NCBI GenBank assembly: GCA_038229695.1
Contig: JBBROE010000052.1
Coordinates: 1 to 27,404, forward strand
From: JACMLD01 sp038229695
GTDB taxonomy: Bacteria; Bacteroidota; Bacteroidia; Chitinophagales; Chitinophagaceae
DNA: 27,404 nt
Direction: 5' to 3'
The notes below the pieces were generated by a model, which did not search any database, was not told where the DNA came from, and saw nothing but the letters and a program-made list of their open reading frames with translations. Made by a program: the position numbers and the translations under genes. Shown here in pieces: positions 15,424-22,987 of the stretch. Numbering within the stretch: the first letter of the stretch is position 1; every line of letters starts with the position of its first letter.

Positions 15424-17943
15424 TCATTTTCGCAGTTGAGTATTCCTGAGATGCTGCGCCCGGTACATATTGTCCGTTGCCTGCAGGATCTTTTCCCTGA
15501 GTTTTGGATTATAGCCGGGATGTGCCTTGAGGAAGGTAGTCACCACCTGCCAGGCAACGGGCGAACTGTACTGCGGGAAAATGGCATTCAGCCAGTTCTG
15601 CGGAAAGAAAACATCCCCGGTGCGCTGCACGTCCTGCAACATTTCCAGAGAGGCTGGTAAAAACTTTACAAAAGCCGCCTGCCGGAGGGGGTGATTCATA
15701 TAAGCAAGGGCCGACGCCACCCAGGCTTCCTTGTGCCGTTTAGCGGGGTCGGAAAGACTGATGAAAAAGGCATCCCGCGTTGCGGTATCCGGTGAAAGTG
15801 CGGGCATGAGAAATTCCAGCCGGGCTTTCCTGTCGGGGTTCCTGATACGCTCCAGCTGGCGGGTCAGTACGGTGTGCGCCGTATCGTTTTTTATGGCGAT
15901 GGTGATTGCAAGTGCCGTGTAATCGTCTTCCGTGAGCCGTATGCTGTCTGGCGGTTGCTGCTGCTGCCAGATGCGGTAGATGCGCGCCCCCGCCTCCGGG
16001 CTCCGGAAGACATCCTGGTAGGTCCTGAAAATTATTTTTTTATTATTGGCAGTGGGTTGACTGCTAACGCTGTTCCACAATCGCTTTTCAAGATCGGCAG
16101 TGGCGGTATCGCGTTCTTCATTGCGTAGGAAATTCCAGTAGATAGTGCCGGCATACCCGCAGATGAGCCGTAGGTTTAATTCATTTTTTTCTGCTTTAAA
16201 ACCCTGTTCCATCAGCTGCAGCAGTTGAAGTGGCCCGGGTCCATTTCCTGCCAGCATATTTTCATAGAGGTTGATGTATGTAGCGGCCCGTTGGACGGGG
16301 TCCTGCCACGTAAAAAGGTCGCTTCCTGCATAGGGTGGGAATAGTCCGTACCCGCTTCCATCACTATTGAAAACGACATAATCCGGTTTTCCCTCGACCG
16401 CAACTTCTGTGGTAGCTGACCGGCTGTCAACTTGCACGGTGGCCCACCTGCCAGGGTAATGAACTGCCAGTAAAAATTTTTGTGGCCATACCGCGGGGAG
16501 ACCATTTTCAGGCCGCTGGGTGATATAAATTTTACCCGAAGCATAGCGATAGCTGAATACCGGCCGGCCGGTCCGGTTGACCCATACGTTATTCCATTTC
16601 CCGAGGTCTGCTGTCGTGTGCCGGGCAAGAAGGGCAATGAGGTCGTCCCACCTGGCATTCCCGTATTTATACTTCTGCAGGTATTCGCGAACGCCCTGCT
16701 GAAAATTTCGTTTTCCCATGAGGCTTTCCAGCTGGCGCATCATGATCGGCGCTTTATGATAGATAATACTGCCATACAGTGATCCGGCATCGCTGAGGTT
16801 GTTAAGCCGCTGGCGTATCGGGTTGGCCCCGGTCGTACGATCGATGCTGTAAGCCGCAGGGGTATGGTCCAGCAGGAATTTTAGGGTAAACGTTTCGTGA
16901 CCCAGTAATTTTTCGGTCACTTTATCTGCCATAAAATTGGCAAACACTTCTTTCATCCATACATCGTTGAACCAAGCCATGGTGACCATATCCCCGAACC
17001 ACATATGCGCTGTTTCGTGGCTGATGACCGCCGAGCGCGCGATCTGCTGATCCCGGGTCGCTGCTTCATCGAGAAAGAGCGCCCCGGCATTATACTGCAC
17101 TTCACCCGGATGTTCCATGCCCCCAAACTGGAAGGAAGGAATGGCAACGAAACCGATTTTTTGAAAGGGGAAAGGGATACTGGTCCAGTTTTCAAGAAAA
17201 TTTATAGCGGCGCGGTGTGCGAGGAAAATGGAATCTACGCTAAGCCGGATTTTTGCGGTGTCTGTTTCGCGGTAGAGCAGGCGCATCCCGAAGCGGTCTG
17301 CGATCGCATATTGCCCGGCAGTGAAAGAAAACAGGTAGGTGGGCAACGGTTCGGTTTCCGTGAAATGGTAGGTGGTATTTTTTCCTGCAACGAAAGAGTC
17401 CTCCATACGACCATTGGCCAGAACTGCCCAGCCGGAGGGAACGGTGAGGTTCAGCCTGAACTTCGCTTTGAGATCAGGCTGGTCAAAGCAGGGAAAAACG
17501 GTCCTGGCCCTGTCGGGTACAAACAGCGCGTACAGGTATTCACTGTTGCGGTTCAACGATTCATTTCCCGCGATAAAGCGGATGCTGACGGTATTGATTC
17601 CTTTAACCAGCTGGCGGTAATTGAGAACCAGGTGTTCACGGATGGACTGAACTTCGGCCTCGCGGCCATTGATTGTTATATGGAGAACATGGGAACTGTC
17701 CTGCCTGAAATCCAGCTGTACATCCTGGGTTGCATCCGCCAGGGAAAATCGGATGGTTTCTGTTGCGCCTATGGATGCGGTTTTGTCGGGGGGAAGGGTA
17801 AACGATAAATCATAGGTCAGCCTGCTGATTACCCGGTGGCGGTATGCGGCAAGACTGGCGGAAACCCCCGGCATAACGGTCTGGCCGAAAACTGTGATTG
17901 CCGAGAGGAAGAGGATTGCTGAGGTCGTCAATTTTTTAATCAT
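15424..17943 (-). CDS. Secreted M1-family aminopeptidase-like metallopeptidase, long form
   Basis: With the ATG at 17941-17943 the protein has 839 residues and a signal peptide (MIKKLTTSAILFLSAITVFGQ). The open frame runs further to a TTG at 17997, but that extension is not signal-like. The zinc site is H309-E310-T-A-H313 with E332 in WMKEVFAN, 18 residues after the second His. Upstream is FGGMEHPGEVQYN in place of GAMEN, with His for the final Asn. A long helical C-terminal domain fills residues 430-839, as in large M1 aminopeptidases of the tricorn/ERAP type. It should cleave peptides in the periplasm. The WMKE in place of the usual WLNE leaves the glutamate ligand in place. It has no partner gene nearby on its strand. 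Confidence 0.88.
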   Translation of the reverse strand: MIKKLTTSAILFLSAITVFGQTVMPGVSASLAAYRHRVISRLTYDLSFTLPPDKTASIGATETIRFSLADATQDVQLDFRQDSSHVLHITINGREAEVQSIREHLVLNYRQLVKGINTVSIRFIAGNESLNRNSEYLYALFVPDRARTVFPCFDQPDLKAKFRLNLTVPSGWAVLANGRMEDSFVAGKNTTYHFTETEPLPTYLFSFTAGQYAIADRFGMRLLYRETDTAKIRLSVDSIFLAHRAAINFLENWTSIPFPFQKIGFVAIPSFQFGGMEHPGEVQYNAGALFLDEAATRDQQIARSAVISHETAHMWFGDMVTMAWFNDVWMKEVFANFMADKVTEKLLGHETFTLKFLLDHTPAAYSIDRTTGANPIRQRLNNLSDAGSLYGSIIYHKAPIMMRQLESLMGKRNFQQGVREYLQKYKYGNARWDDLIALLARHTTADLGKWNNVWVNRTGRPVFSYRYASGKIYITQRPENGLPAVWPQKFLLAVHYPGRWATVQVDSRSATTEVAVEGKPDYVVFNSDGSGYGLFPPYAGSDLFTWQDPVQRAATYINLYENMLAGNGPGPLQLLQLMEQGFKAEKNELNLRLICGYAGTIYWNFLRNEERDTATADLEKRLWNSVSSQPTANNKKIIFRTYQDVFRSPEAGARIYRIWQQQQPPDSIRLTEDDYTALAITIAIKNDTAHTVLTRQLERIRNPDRKARLEFLMPALSPDTATRDAFFISLSDPAKRHKEAWVASALAYMNHPLRQAAFVKFLPASLEMLQDVQRTGDVFFPQNWLNAIFPQYSSPVAWQVVTTFLKAHPGYNPKLREKILQATDNMYRAQHLRNTQLRK

Positions 17944-18058
17944 GCTGTTGCGTTGGTGCCTCAAAGTAATTAAAATAGCAGTTGCCCCGGCACGCAAATC
18001 GAAAGTACCGATCGGTGTCCTGCCAAGCGCTTTTCAACCTGGTCGTTTGCGTATCGTT

Positions 18059-18066
18059 TATATTTG
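18059..18066 (+). promoter_or_regulatory. -7 element for the DUF4440-like gene
   Basis: TATATTTG exactly matches TAnnTTTG and is 57 bases before the ATG at 18124. It is the same octamer found before the LytTR regulator. No TTTG lies at the normal distance upstream. Confidence 0.45.
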
Positions 18067-18123
18067 AACAGGAATGGGCGGAATGGCCCGGTTTTTTTAT
18101 GACCGAACTACAATTCATTTTCT

Positions 18124-18561
18124 ATGCGCAACATGTTGATGTTACTCCTTTACTTTTCGGCAGCGGGAAAGGTTGCCAGCCAGTCGCAGGGCAGGCCGGA
18201 TGTACAGACCATCAGGTTATTGAGGGATTCCTCCAACCTCGCCATCGCGCGGCACGATGTGGACGCCCTGTCCGCTTACTGGGGCGAAGGACTCGTTCTC
18301 ATCCGGGGAAATTCCACGGTGGTAACGGGGAAGGAAAATATAGTCAGGGACTGGAAGGCTTTATTTCGCGATAACCCGGAGGTTCGCTATGTCCGTACCC
18401 CGTCCGTGATCGTTGTCAGCAGGAATGACACCCTGGCTTGGGAGGAGGGTACGTGGAGCGCCTCTCATTCCTATAGCAAAGGGGGCAGGTACAGTGCGAT
18501 GTGGAAGCGAACCGGGAATACCTGGAGAATCACTGCCGAATTATTTGTTTCGCTCTTCTAG
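18124..18561 (+). CDS. DUF4440/NTF2-like exported protein
   Basis: This 145-residue protein has a short N-terminal signal (MRNMLMLLLYFSAAGKVASQ), then a single SnoaL/NTF2-like alpha+beta fold. The helix IRLLRDSSNLAIARHDVDALSAYW is followed by VLIRGNSTVVTGKENIVRDWKALF, then DTLAWEEGTWSAS and a final WKRTGNTWRITAELF. This order is typical of DUF4440 proteins, most of which have no known substrate. It is transcribed away from the M1 gene at 15424-17943, and the START-domain gene follows 190 bases later on the same strand. Confidence 0.85.
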   Translation: MRNMLMLLLYFSAAGKVASQSQGRPDVQTIRLLRDSSNLAIARHDVDALSAYWGEGLVLIRGNSTVVTGKENIVRDWKALFRDNPEVRYVRTPSVIVVSRNDTLAWEEGTWSASHSYSKGGRYSAMWKRTGNTWRITAELFVSLF

Positions 18562-18750
18562 GCTGCGGGCAACCTGTAAACCCGGTGCCGCGGGGTTAGA
18601 AGGCAGGCCGCTGCAGGTAAAACCATTACCGAATAAATGTCAGTAAAATTGTTTAACTTTTAGATGATAGTTTTGTTCTTGCCCATAAGAAGTTCGGAGT
18701 GTGAAAAACGGGTACAAAAAAAGAGAACTGACGTAAAGATGGAGTGTAGG

Positions 18751-19422
18751 ATGTTGAAGCAAATAAAGGTCCGCCAGGCGGTACATGTAATCGCGGTATG
18801 TCTCCTAATCATGGTCTTTTCTGCTCATGGGCAACAGGTCGTGAAATGGGAATTGAAGCAGAACCGGGATGGCATTGCCGTCTATACCGGTAACGTAGGA
18901 GGTTCTAAATTCAAGGCCCTGAAAGTATCGTGTACGTTCAATGCAACACTTTCACAGATGGTACAGGCACTGATGGATGTGGACAGGACGCCAGAATGGC
19001 TTTTTCATACAGCAGGTTGTTTTATCGTCAAACAAATCACCCCCGCAGATCTTTATTATTATTCGGTGGTCGAAATTCCCTGGCCGGTGAGTAACCGGGA
19101 TTTTGTTTCTCACCTTAAAGTGAGCCAGGACCCGCCAAGCCGGGTAGTCACTATTGATGCCAACTGTGTGGAAGGAATGGTGGCGGCAAAAGCCAACATG
19201 GTGCGTGTAACGTACTCCACCGGAAAATGGATCCTTGCTCCGGTCGGTGGCAACCAGGTTAAACTCACCTATACAATCCATGCCGACCCGGGTGGATCCA
19301 TTCCTGCGTGGCTTTCTAACTTATTTATTACACAGGGACCGCTTCAGTCGATTGAGAAATTAAGAGGTTTTATCCAGCACCCCACTTATAAAAATGCGCG
19401 CCTTGATTATTTAAAGGAATAG
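18751..19422 (+). CDS. Secreted START-domain lipid-binding-like protein
   Basis: The likely start is ATG 18751-18753, because it follows GGAG by six bases and gives a clean signal peptide (MLKQIKVRQAVHVIAVCLLIMVFSAHGQ) and 223 residues. The frame is also open back to ATG 18664, but the earlier residues (RSSECEKRVQKKRTDVKMEC) do not belong before a signal peptide. A TAACTTTT box at 18654-18661 is consistent with transcription starting after 18664. The mature protein shows a bacterial START pattern: W-E-L-x-x-x-x-DGIAVYTG, FKALKV, MDVDRTPEWL, then VEIPWPVSNRDFVSHLKV and a final GPLQSIEKLRGF helix. START folds bind sterols, lipids or other hydrophobic ligands. The ligand is unknown here. Confidence 0.82.
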   Translation: MLKQIKVRQAVHVIAVCLLIMVFSAHGQQVVKWELKQNRDGIAVYTGNVGGSKFKALKVSCTFNATLSQMVQALMDVDRTPEWLFHTAGCFIVKQITPADLYYYSVVEIPWPVSNRDFVSHLKVSQDPPSRVVTIDANCVEGMVAAKANMVRVTYSTGKWILAPVGGNQVKLTYTIHADPGGSIPAWLSNLFITQGPLQSIEKLRGFIQHPTYKNARLDYLKE

Positions 19423-19715
19423 TGGAAACCCACGCTCAGGACTTGGCGTTGTTGCGTTCGATCAATAAAATATAGCCCCTTTCATGCGGCCGTTCCGCTA
19501 AAAAATACCTTAAGGCCTTTACTGCAGGCGGTTCCGGTTGGGTAAGGGGGTGGCAATGGCGGCAAACTATTTTGGATGGAAAACAAAATTTGGATCATCC
19601 CCGTCATTATCTTAACTTTTTCACGGCAATCCTTTCGTCATATGCTGCCCTGTGTTGATTTTTCCTGTTAAGCTCCTGGTTAGTCAAATATAAGTCACCC
19701 CCAAACCGATTATAT
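19423..19715. other. Intergenic region, nothing recognised
   Basis: No gene, strong hairpin or exact TAnnTTTG box is seen between the START gene and the next plus-strand gene. Confidence 0.35.
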
Positions 19716-20585
19716 ATGACAACCCAACCATTGCGCCTGCCGGCGCTGTCTACCGGCCGTTCATTTTTTTTCTCGTTAATTTTTTCGTTCGTTTTTTTTT
19801 CCGGCGGGATTTCCTTGGCCCAGGCGGTAGCTCCCAAGCCGGTGTACGTTTCAGTCAATTACATCAAGTGCCAGGCAGGGAAACAGTCGGAGTACCTGGA
19901 CCTGCTAAAAAATTTCAGCCGTAAACTCTACGAGTATAATTTCAGGCAGGGCAGGGCCATGGGGTATTACGTGTCGAGCCTCCTATTGCCAACTGGTAGT
20001 GAAGCACCTTATGATGTATCGGTCATTGTAGTGTCTTCCGATCTGAAATTCCTGGTAGACGATTCCATCGCGCCGCTATCAATCTTCAAAAAGGTGAATC
20101 CCGAGGCTTCTGAATCCTATATGCAGTCGGAGATGGCGCGTTATGGTCCACTGCGGACTATTGTAAAAAAGGAAATTTTTACCGCGCTTGATGAACTGGA
20201 CCCCAAAGCCGCACCAACGAAGTATTATACGGTCGATTATATGAAAACTGCGGCCGGCAAAACTGCCGACTACATCAAACTGGAACAGGAGGTATGGAAA
20301 CCCATTCACCGGGAAAGGAGTAAAATGGGCGTACTTAATGATTGGATCCTCCTTGAAAAAGCGCTTCCATTTAATACCATGGCTCCTTACGATTATGAAA
20401 CGGTGAATTTTTTTAACGATATGAGTTTTCTCACCGATAGCAAATATGCGGAAGCCATCAAAAAGGCATTTCCCAATATAGATGTTACGAAAAGTATGAA
20501 CGACACCAATGCAAGCAGGGTACTGTTAATGGAGGAAGTTTGGAAAACAGAATTCTTTGTCGACGCTACCAATACAAAAAAATAG
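19716..20585 (+). CDS. Exported protein with two ABM-like (dimeric alpha/beta barrel) units
   Basis: The 289-residue protein has a Phe-rich signal peptide (about residues 12-38, ending SLAQA). Two similar halves follow: VYVSVNYIKCQAGKQSEYLDLL at about 43 and YYTVDYMKTAAGKTADYIKLEQ at about 169. Each is a beta strand, then the AGK-x-x-x-Y helix typical of ferredoxin-like ABM/dimeric alpha-beta barrel proteins, then a PYDV/PYDYE strand. I do not recognise a specific function. The tandem halves probably form an intramolecular barrel. Two long T runs lie in the signal peptide coding region (19764-19771 and 19792-19800). Confidence 0.65.
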   Translation: MTTQPLRLPALSTGRSFFFSLIFSFVFFSGGISLAQAVAPKPVYVSVNYIKCQAGKQSEYLDLLKNFSRKLYEYNFRQGRAMGYYVSSLLLPTGSEAPYDVSVIVVSSDLKFLVDDSIAPLSIFKKVNPEASESYMQSEMARYGPLRTIVKKEIFTALDELDPKAAPTKYYTVDYMKTAAGKTADYIKLEQEVWKPIHRERSKMGVLNDWILLEKALPFNTMAPYDYETVNFFNDMSFLTDSKYAEAIKKAFPNIDVTKSMNDTNASRVLLMEEVWKTEFFVDATNTKK

Positions 20586-20601
20586 GTTGTTGCGAAAAGT
20601 G

Positions 20602-20645
20602 CGGCCCTTCCGCCTGACTTTATTTCGGTTGGGATGAAGGGGCCG
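20602..20645. terminator. Imperfect hairpin after the ABM-like gene
   Basis: CGGCCCTTC (20602-20610) pairs with GAAGGGGCCG (20636-20645) with one bulged base and a 25-base loop, 17 bases after the stop codon. No T run follows, so it is only a tentative terminator. Confidence 0.35.
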
Positions 20646-20825
20646 TGCTTCCTGTGTCAAGATAGTTGCGCCTGCGAGGTTACCCTTACACGCCGGGAAC
20701 CCCCGTTTCACAGTTCTGATCATTTTGTTTATCTTCCTGTTACCGGGGAATGAATAAAGCAGGTGAACCTGCGTTCGGATCAGTCATTCTTCATCCTGGT
20801 GATGGACAACAAAACATAAATCATT

Positions 20826-21758
20826 ATGACCAACAGGAGACAATTTATCCGCAAATCAGGCGCTATGTTGCTGGGCGCTTCCCTAATAGGCAACAGAGCG
20901 AACTTTTTATTGAACCAGGTTAAGCCCAGTCATCCAGTAGGGCTGCAGTTGTTTACGCTTTTCCCAGGGATGGATAAAGATCCGGAAGGGGCGATGAAGA
21001 AAGTGGCGGCCATCGGGTACCGGGAGATTGAATCCGCTTTCAGTACCAGGCCCGGCTTCTATGGAATGCAACCGAAAGCGTTTAAGGATTTGCTGTCAGG
21101 ATTGGGAATGCGCTGGATTTCTCACCATGTAATCGGGGCTCCGTTTAAAATGCCGGCAAATGCCAAGCCGATACTCGACGCTTCGGGAAAACCGATGGCG
21201 TTTCCGAAAATGCGCAACTTGCGCGATAATATGCAGGAACTGGTAGATGAAGTGGCCGATGCGGGAGTGCCCTGGCTTGTTTGTGCCAACACGCCCTTTG
21301 AGACAAAGGAAGACCTTGACCAATCGATTGAGACGCTGAACAAGACCGGGACAGCCTGCAAAAAAGCGGGTATTTCACTGGCTTATCATAACCATGATAA
21401 GGAATTTGAACGGCAGGATGGCCGGGTGATATACGACACGATGCTTGAACACCTCGATCCTTCGCTGGTTAAGATGGAACTGGATTTGTGCTGGGTGACG
21501 AAGGCCGGCGTGGACCCGGTTGATCTGTTTAAAAAACATCCGGGGCGTTTCCCGCTATGGCATGTCAAGGACCTGTCCGCCGATAAAAAAGGTCCTGTTC
21601 CGGTGGGCGAGGGAATTGTCGATTTTGTACCGGTTTTCGCTCACGCGAAGACGGCCGGAATGCAGCATTTCTTTGTAGAACATGACATGCCTGCCGATGC
21701 CTACGCCAGCATCACAACCAGTTATAAAAACGTGGAAAAGATCCTGGCAAAAGCCTGA
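20826..21758 (+). CDS. Sugar phosphate isomerase/epimerase-like protein (PF01261), Tat signal
   Basis: The 310-residue protein has a twin-arginine leader (N-R-R-Q-F-I-R-K, then a hydrophobic stretch), so it is probably exported folded. The mature part is a xylose-isomerase-like TIM barrel. Expected metal-site positions are present: E69 in YREIES, H188 and H190 in YHNHDKEF, E218 and D220 in KMELDLCW, H246 in WHVKDL and E285 in FVEHD. Such exported isomerase-like proteins in Bacteroidota often sit with sugar oxidoreductases, but none is adjacent here. The substrate is unknown. It converges on the LolA-like gene with a 29-base gap. Confidence 0.88.
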   Translation: MTNRRQFIRKSGAMLLGASLIGNRANFLLNQVKPSHPVGLQLFTLFPGMDKDPEGAMKKVAAIGYREIESAFSTRPGFYGMQPKAFKDLLSGLGMRWISHHVIGAPFKMPANAKPILDASGKPMAFPKMRNLRDNMQELVDEVADAGVPWLVCANTPFETKEDLDQSIETLNKTGTACKKAGISLAYHNHDKEFERQDGRVIYDTMLEHLDPSLVKMELDLCWVTKAGVDPVDLFKKHPGRFPLWHVKDLSADKKGPVPVGEGIVDFVPVFAHAKTAGMQHFFVEHDMPADAYASITTSYKNVEKILAKA

Positions 21759-21787
21759 TTGAACTGCAGGATAAAGCCTGCGATGAT

Positions 21788-22513
21788 TTATTTAGGCATT
21801 ACAAAGACCGACGGGTCTACCGCTTTGTTTACGTCCACCCTGGAATAAACGGTGGTGAGTTGAAACTGCCCGAGATCAATATCTGCCTGGTAAGGCACTA
21901 CAAGCCCTATATCAGTCTTCTTGTAGTTTGAGTATTTAATGGTAATGGTAGTTTCCTGGCCGTTCGCCATTCCTTTCCTGACGATTTTATTGATCAGATA
22001 AGTGGCCGTATCGATGAAGTACGTACTCTCGATTTTGTCTTTATTTACTACAGCAATCTTATAGCTCTTGTCTTCCTTGCCCTGCAGCGTGAGGGTGTTC
22101 CCCTTAGCCGCATAATCAAATAGCGGCCCGCCTACGAACATCTGTTCCCGCCCGGCTTTATACGCTTCGTCAGGCATTGCCTGCGCGTCCGCACCGCTCA
22201 TAGGATTGATTGCCCATCCGCCTTTTTCATTAACCGACTGGATAATTTTGGAGCCGTTGAATTCCATTTCGTTTTTATAGCCTTTTCCGTTTAAGACGGT
22301 AACAGTGGTTGGCGCATCATTGCCCATCACGCTTGTTGAGCCTTCCGTCGAAAGCGACGTCACTTTGCCGATTACATCCCTGCCGCCAATCGCTTCCACA
22401 TATTTGCCGGCAATCTCGTCAGCCGTCTGCGCGCTGATACCGGTGGCAGCCAGCATACAAACCGCGAACAAACCACTGCTGATATTCCTGCTAAAATACA
22501 AAACTAATGACAT
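21788..22513 (-). CDS. LolA-like outer-membrane lipoprotein-sorting-type protein
   Basis: With ATG 22511-22513 the protein has 241 residues and a signal peptide (LFAVCMLAATGISAQ). The open frame extends 32 codons upstream, but those residues are not protein-like, so the internal ATG is preferred. The mature part opens with ADEIAGKYVEAIGGRDVIGKV, then long antiparallel strands (ESTYFIDTATYLINKIV, ETTITIKYSNYKKTDIGLVVPY, ending DPSVFVMPK). This is the half-barrel pattern of the LolA/LppX superfamily as found in many Bacteroidota exported proteins that are not true LolA. It may bind a lipid or lipoprotein. Confidence 0.75.
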   Translation of the reverse strand: MSLVLYFSRNISSGLFAVCMLAATGISAQTADEIAGKYVEAIGGRDVIGKVTSLSTEGSTSVMGNDAPTTVTVLNGKGYKNEMEFNGSKIIQSVNEKGGWAINPMSGADAQAMPDEAYKAGREQMFVGGPLFDYAAKGNTLTLQGKEDKSYKIAVVNKDKIESTYFIDTATYLINKIVRKGMANGQETTITIKYSNYKKTDIGLVVPYQADIDLGQFQLTTVYSRVDVNKAVDPSVFVMPK

Positions 22514-22987
22514 AGTTATTTTAATGTTGAATGTAAGGTAAAAACTGCTATAAAAATGATCTGATGTCCGGGCGCGGGAAAATACAGGAACCCGTTGTAT
22601 CGATGGCAAACGGGCTGGTTTTTACCGGGCTGTTGTTATTCGCCGATCCAGCAGCATCTCAGCTTTTTCACCACGCTACATGTTATTAGACTGGGCCGGG
22701 AAATGATTGACGACGTGATGTCTAATAACCAAGTAAACGAACCATTTACAGCTCCAATCCAGGTTGATGGACAAAAAAAATCATGTGAAGCAGTAAAAAA
22801 TAACTGAATCTTTTTGCGGGGAAATGCAGCGTTGTTCAAATAGAGAAAACTGAGGGGTAGCCAGATGCTTCCTACCATCCAATAAGGAATTGGGACCTTC
22901 TTATCGGTCAGTACTAGTATAGTGGTATTTCCTTCAGGTCCGTTTCAGGGTAGCTTGTGTCATTATTTTACCCTTTAATTATCTACC
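22514..22987. other. Divergent intergenic region
   Basis: These 474 bases lie between the LolA-like gene (leftward) and the 611-residue gene (rightward). They are A/T-richer than the neighbours and contain a perfect inverted repeat at 22682-22729. Open frames here (22595-22807 plus, 22636-22878 minus) have no family resemblance or start signals, and I leave them out. Confidence 0.4.
22682..22729. repeat. Perfect 10-base inverted repeat, spaced
   Basis: GTTATTAGAC (22682-22691) and GTCTAATAAC (22720-22729) are exact reverse complements with 28 bases between them. The site is roughly 170 and 260 bases from the two divergent starts. It has no T tail and is far from either stop, so a protein-binding site is more likely than a terminator. 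Confidence 0.55.

Noticed and set aside
17005..17808. 267-residue plus-strand open frame
   Set aside because: It is antisense to the M1 aminopeptidase N-terminal domain. Length is explained by G/C-rich third positions.
22636..22878. 80-residue minus-strand open frame in the divergent region
   Set aside because: No start signal or family resemblance; it overlaps the palindrome and a competing plus-strand frame.
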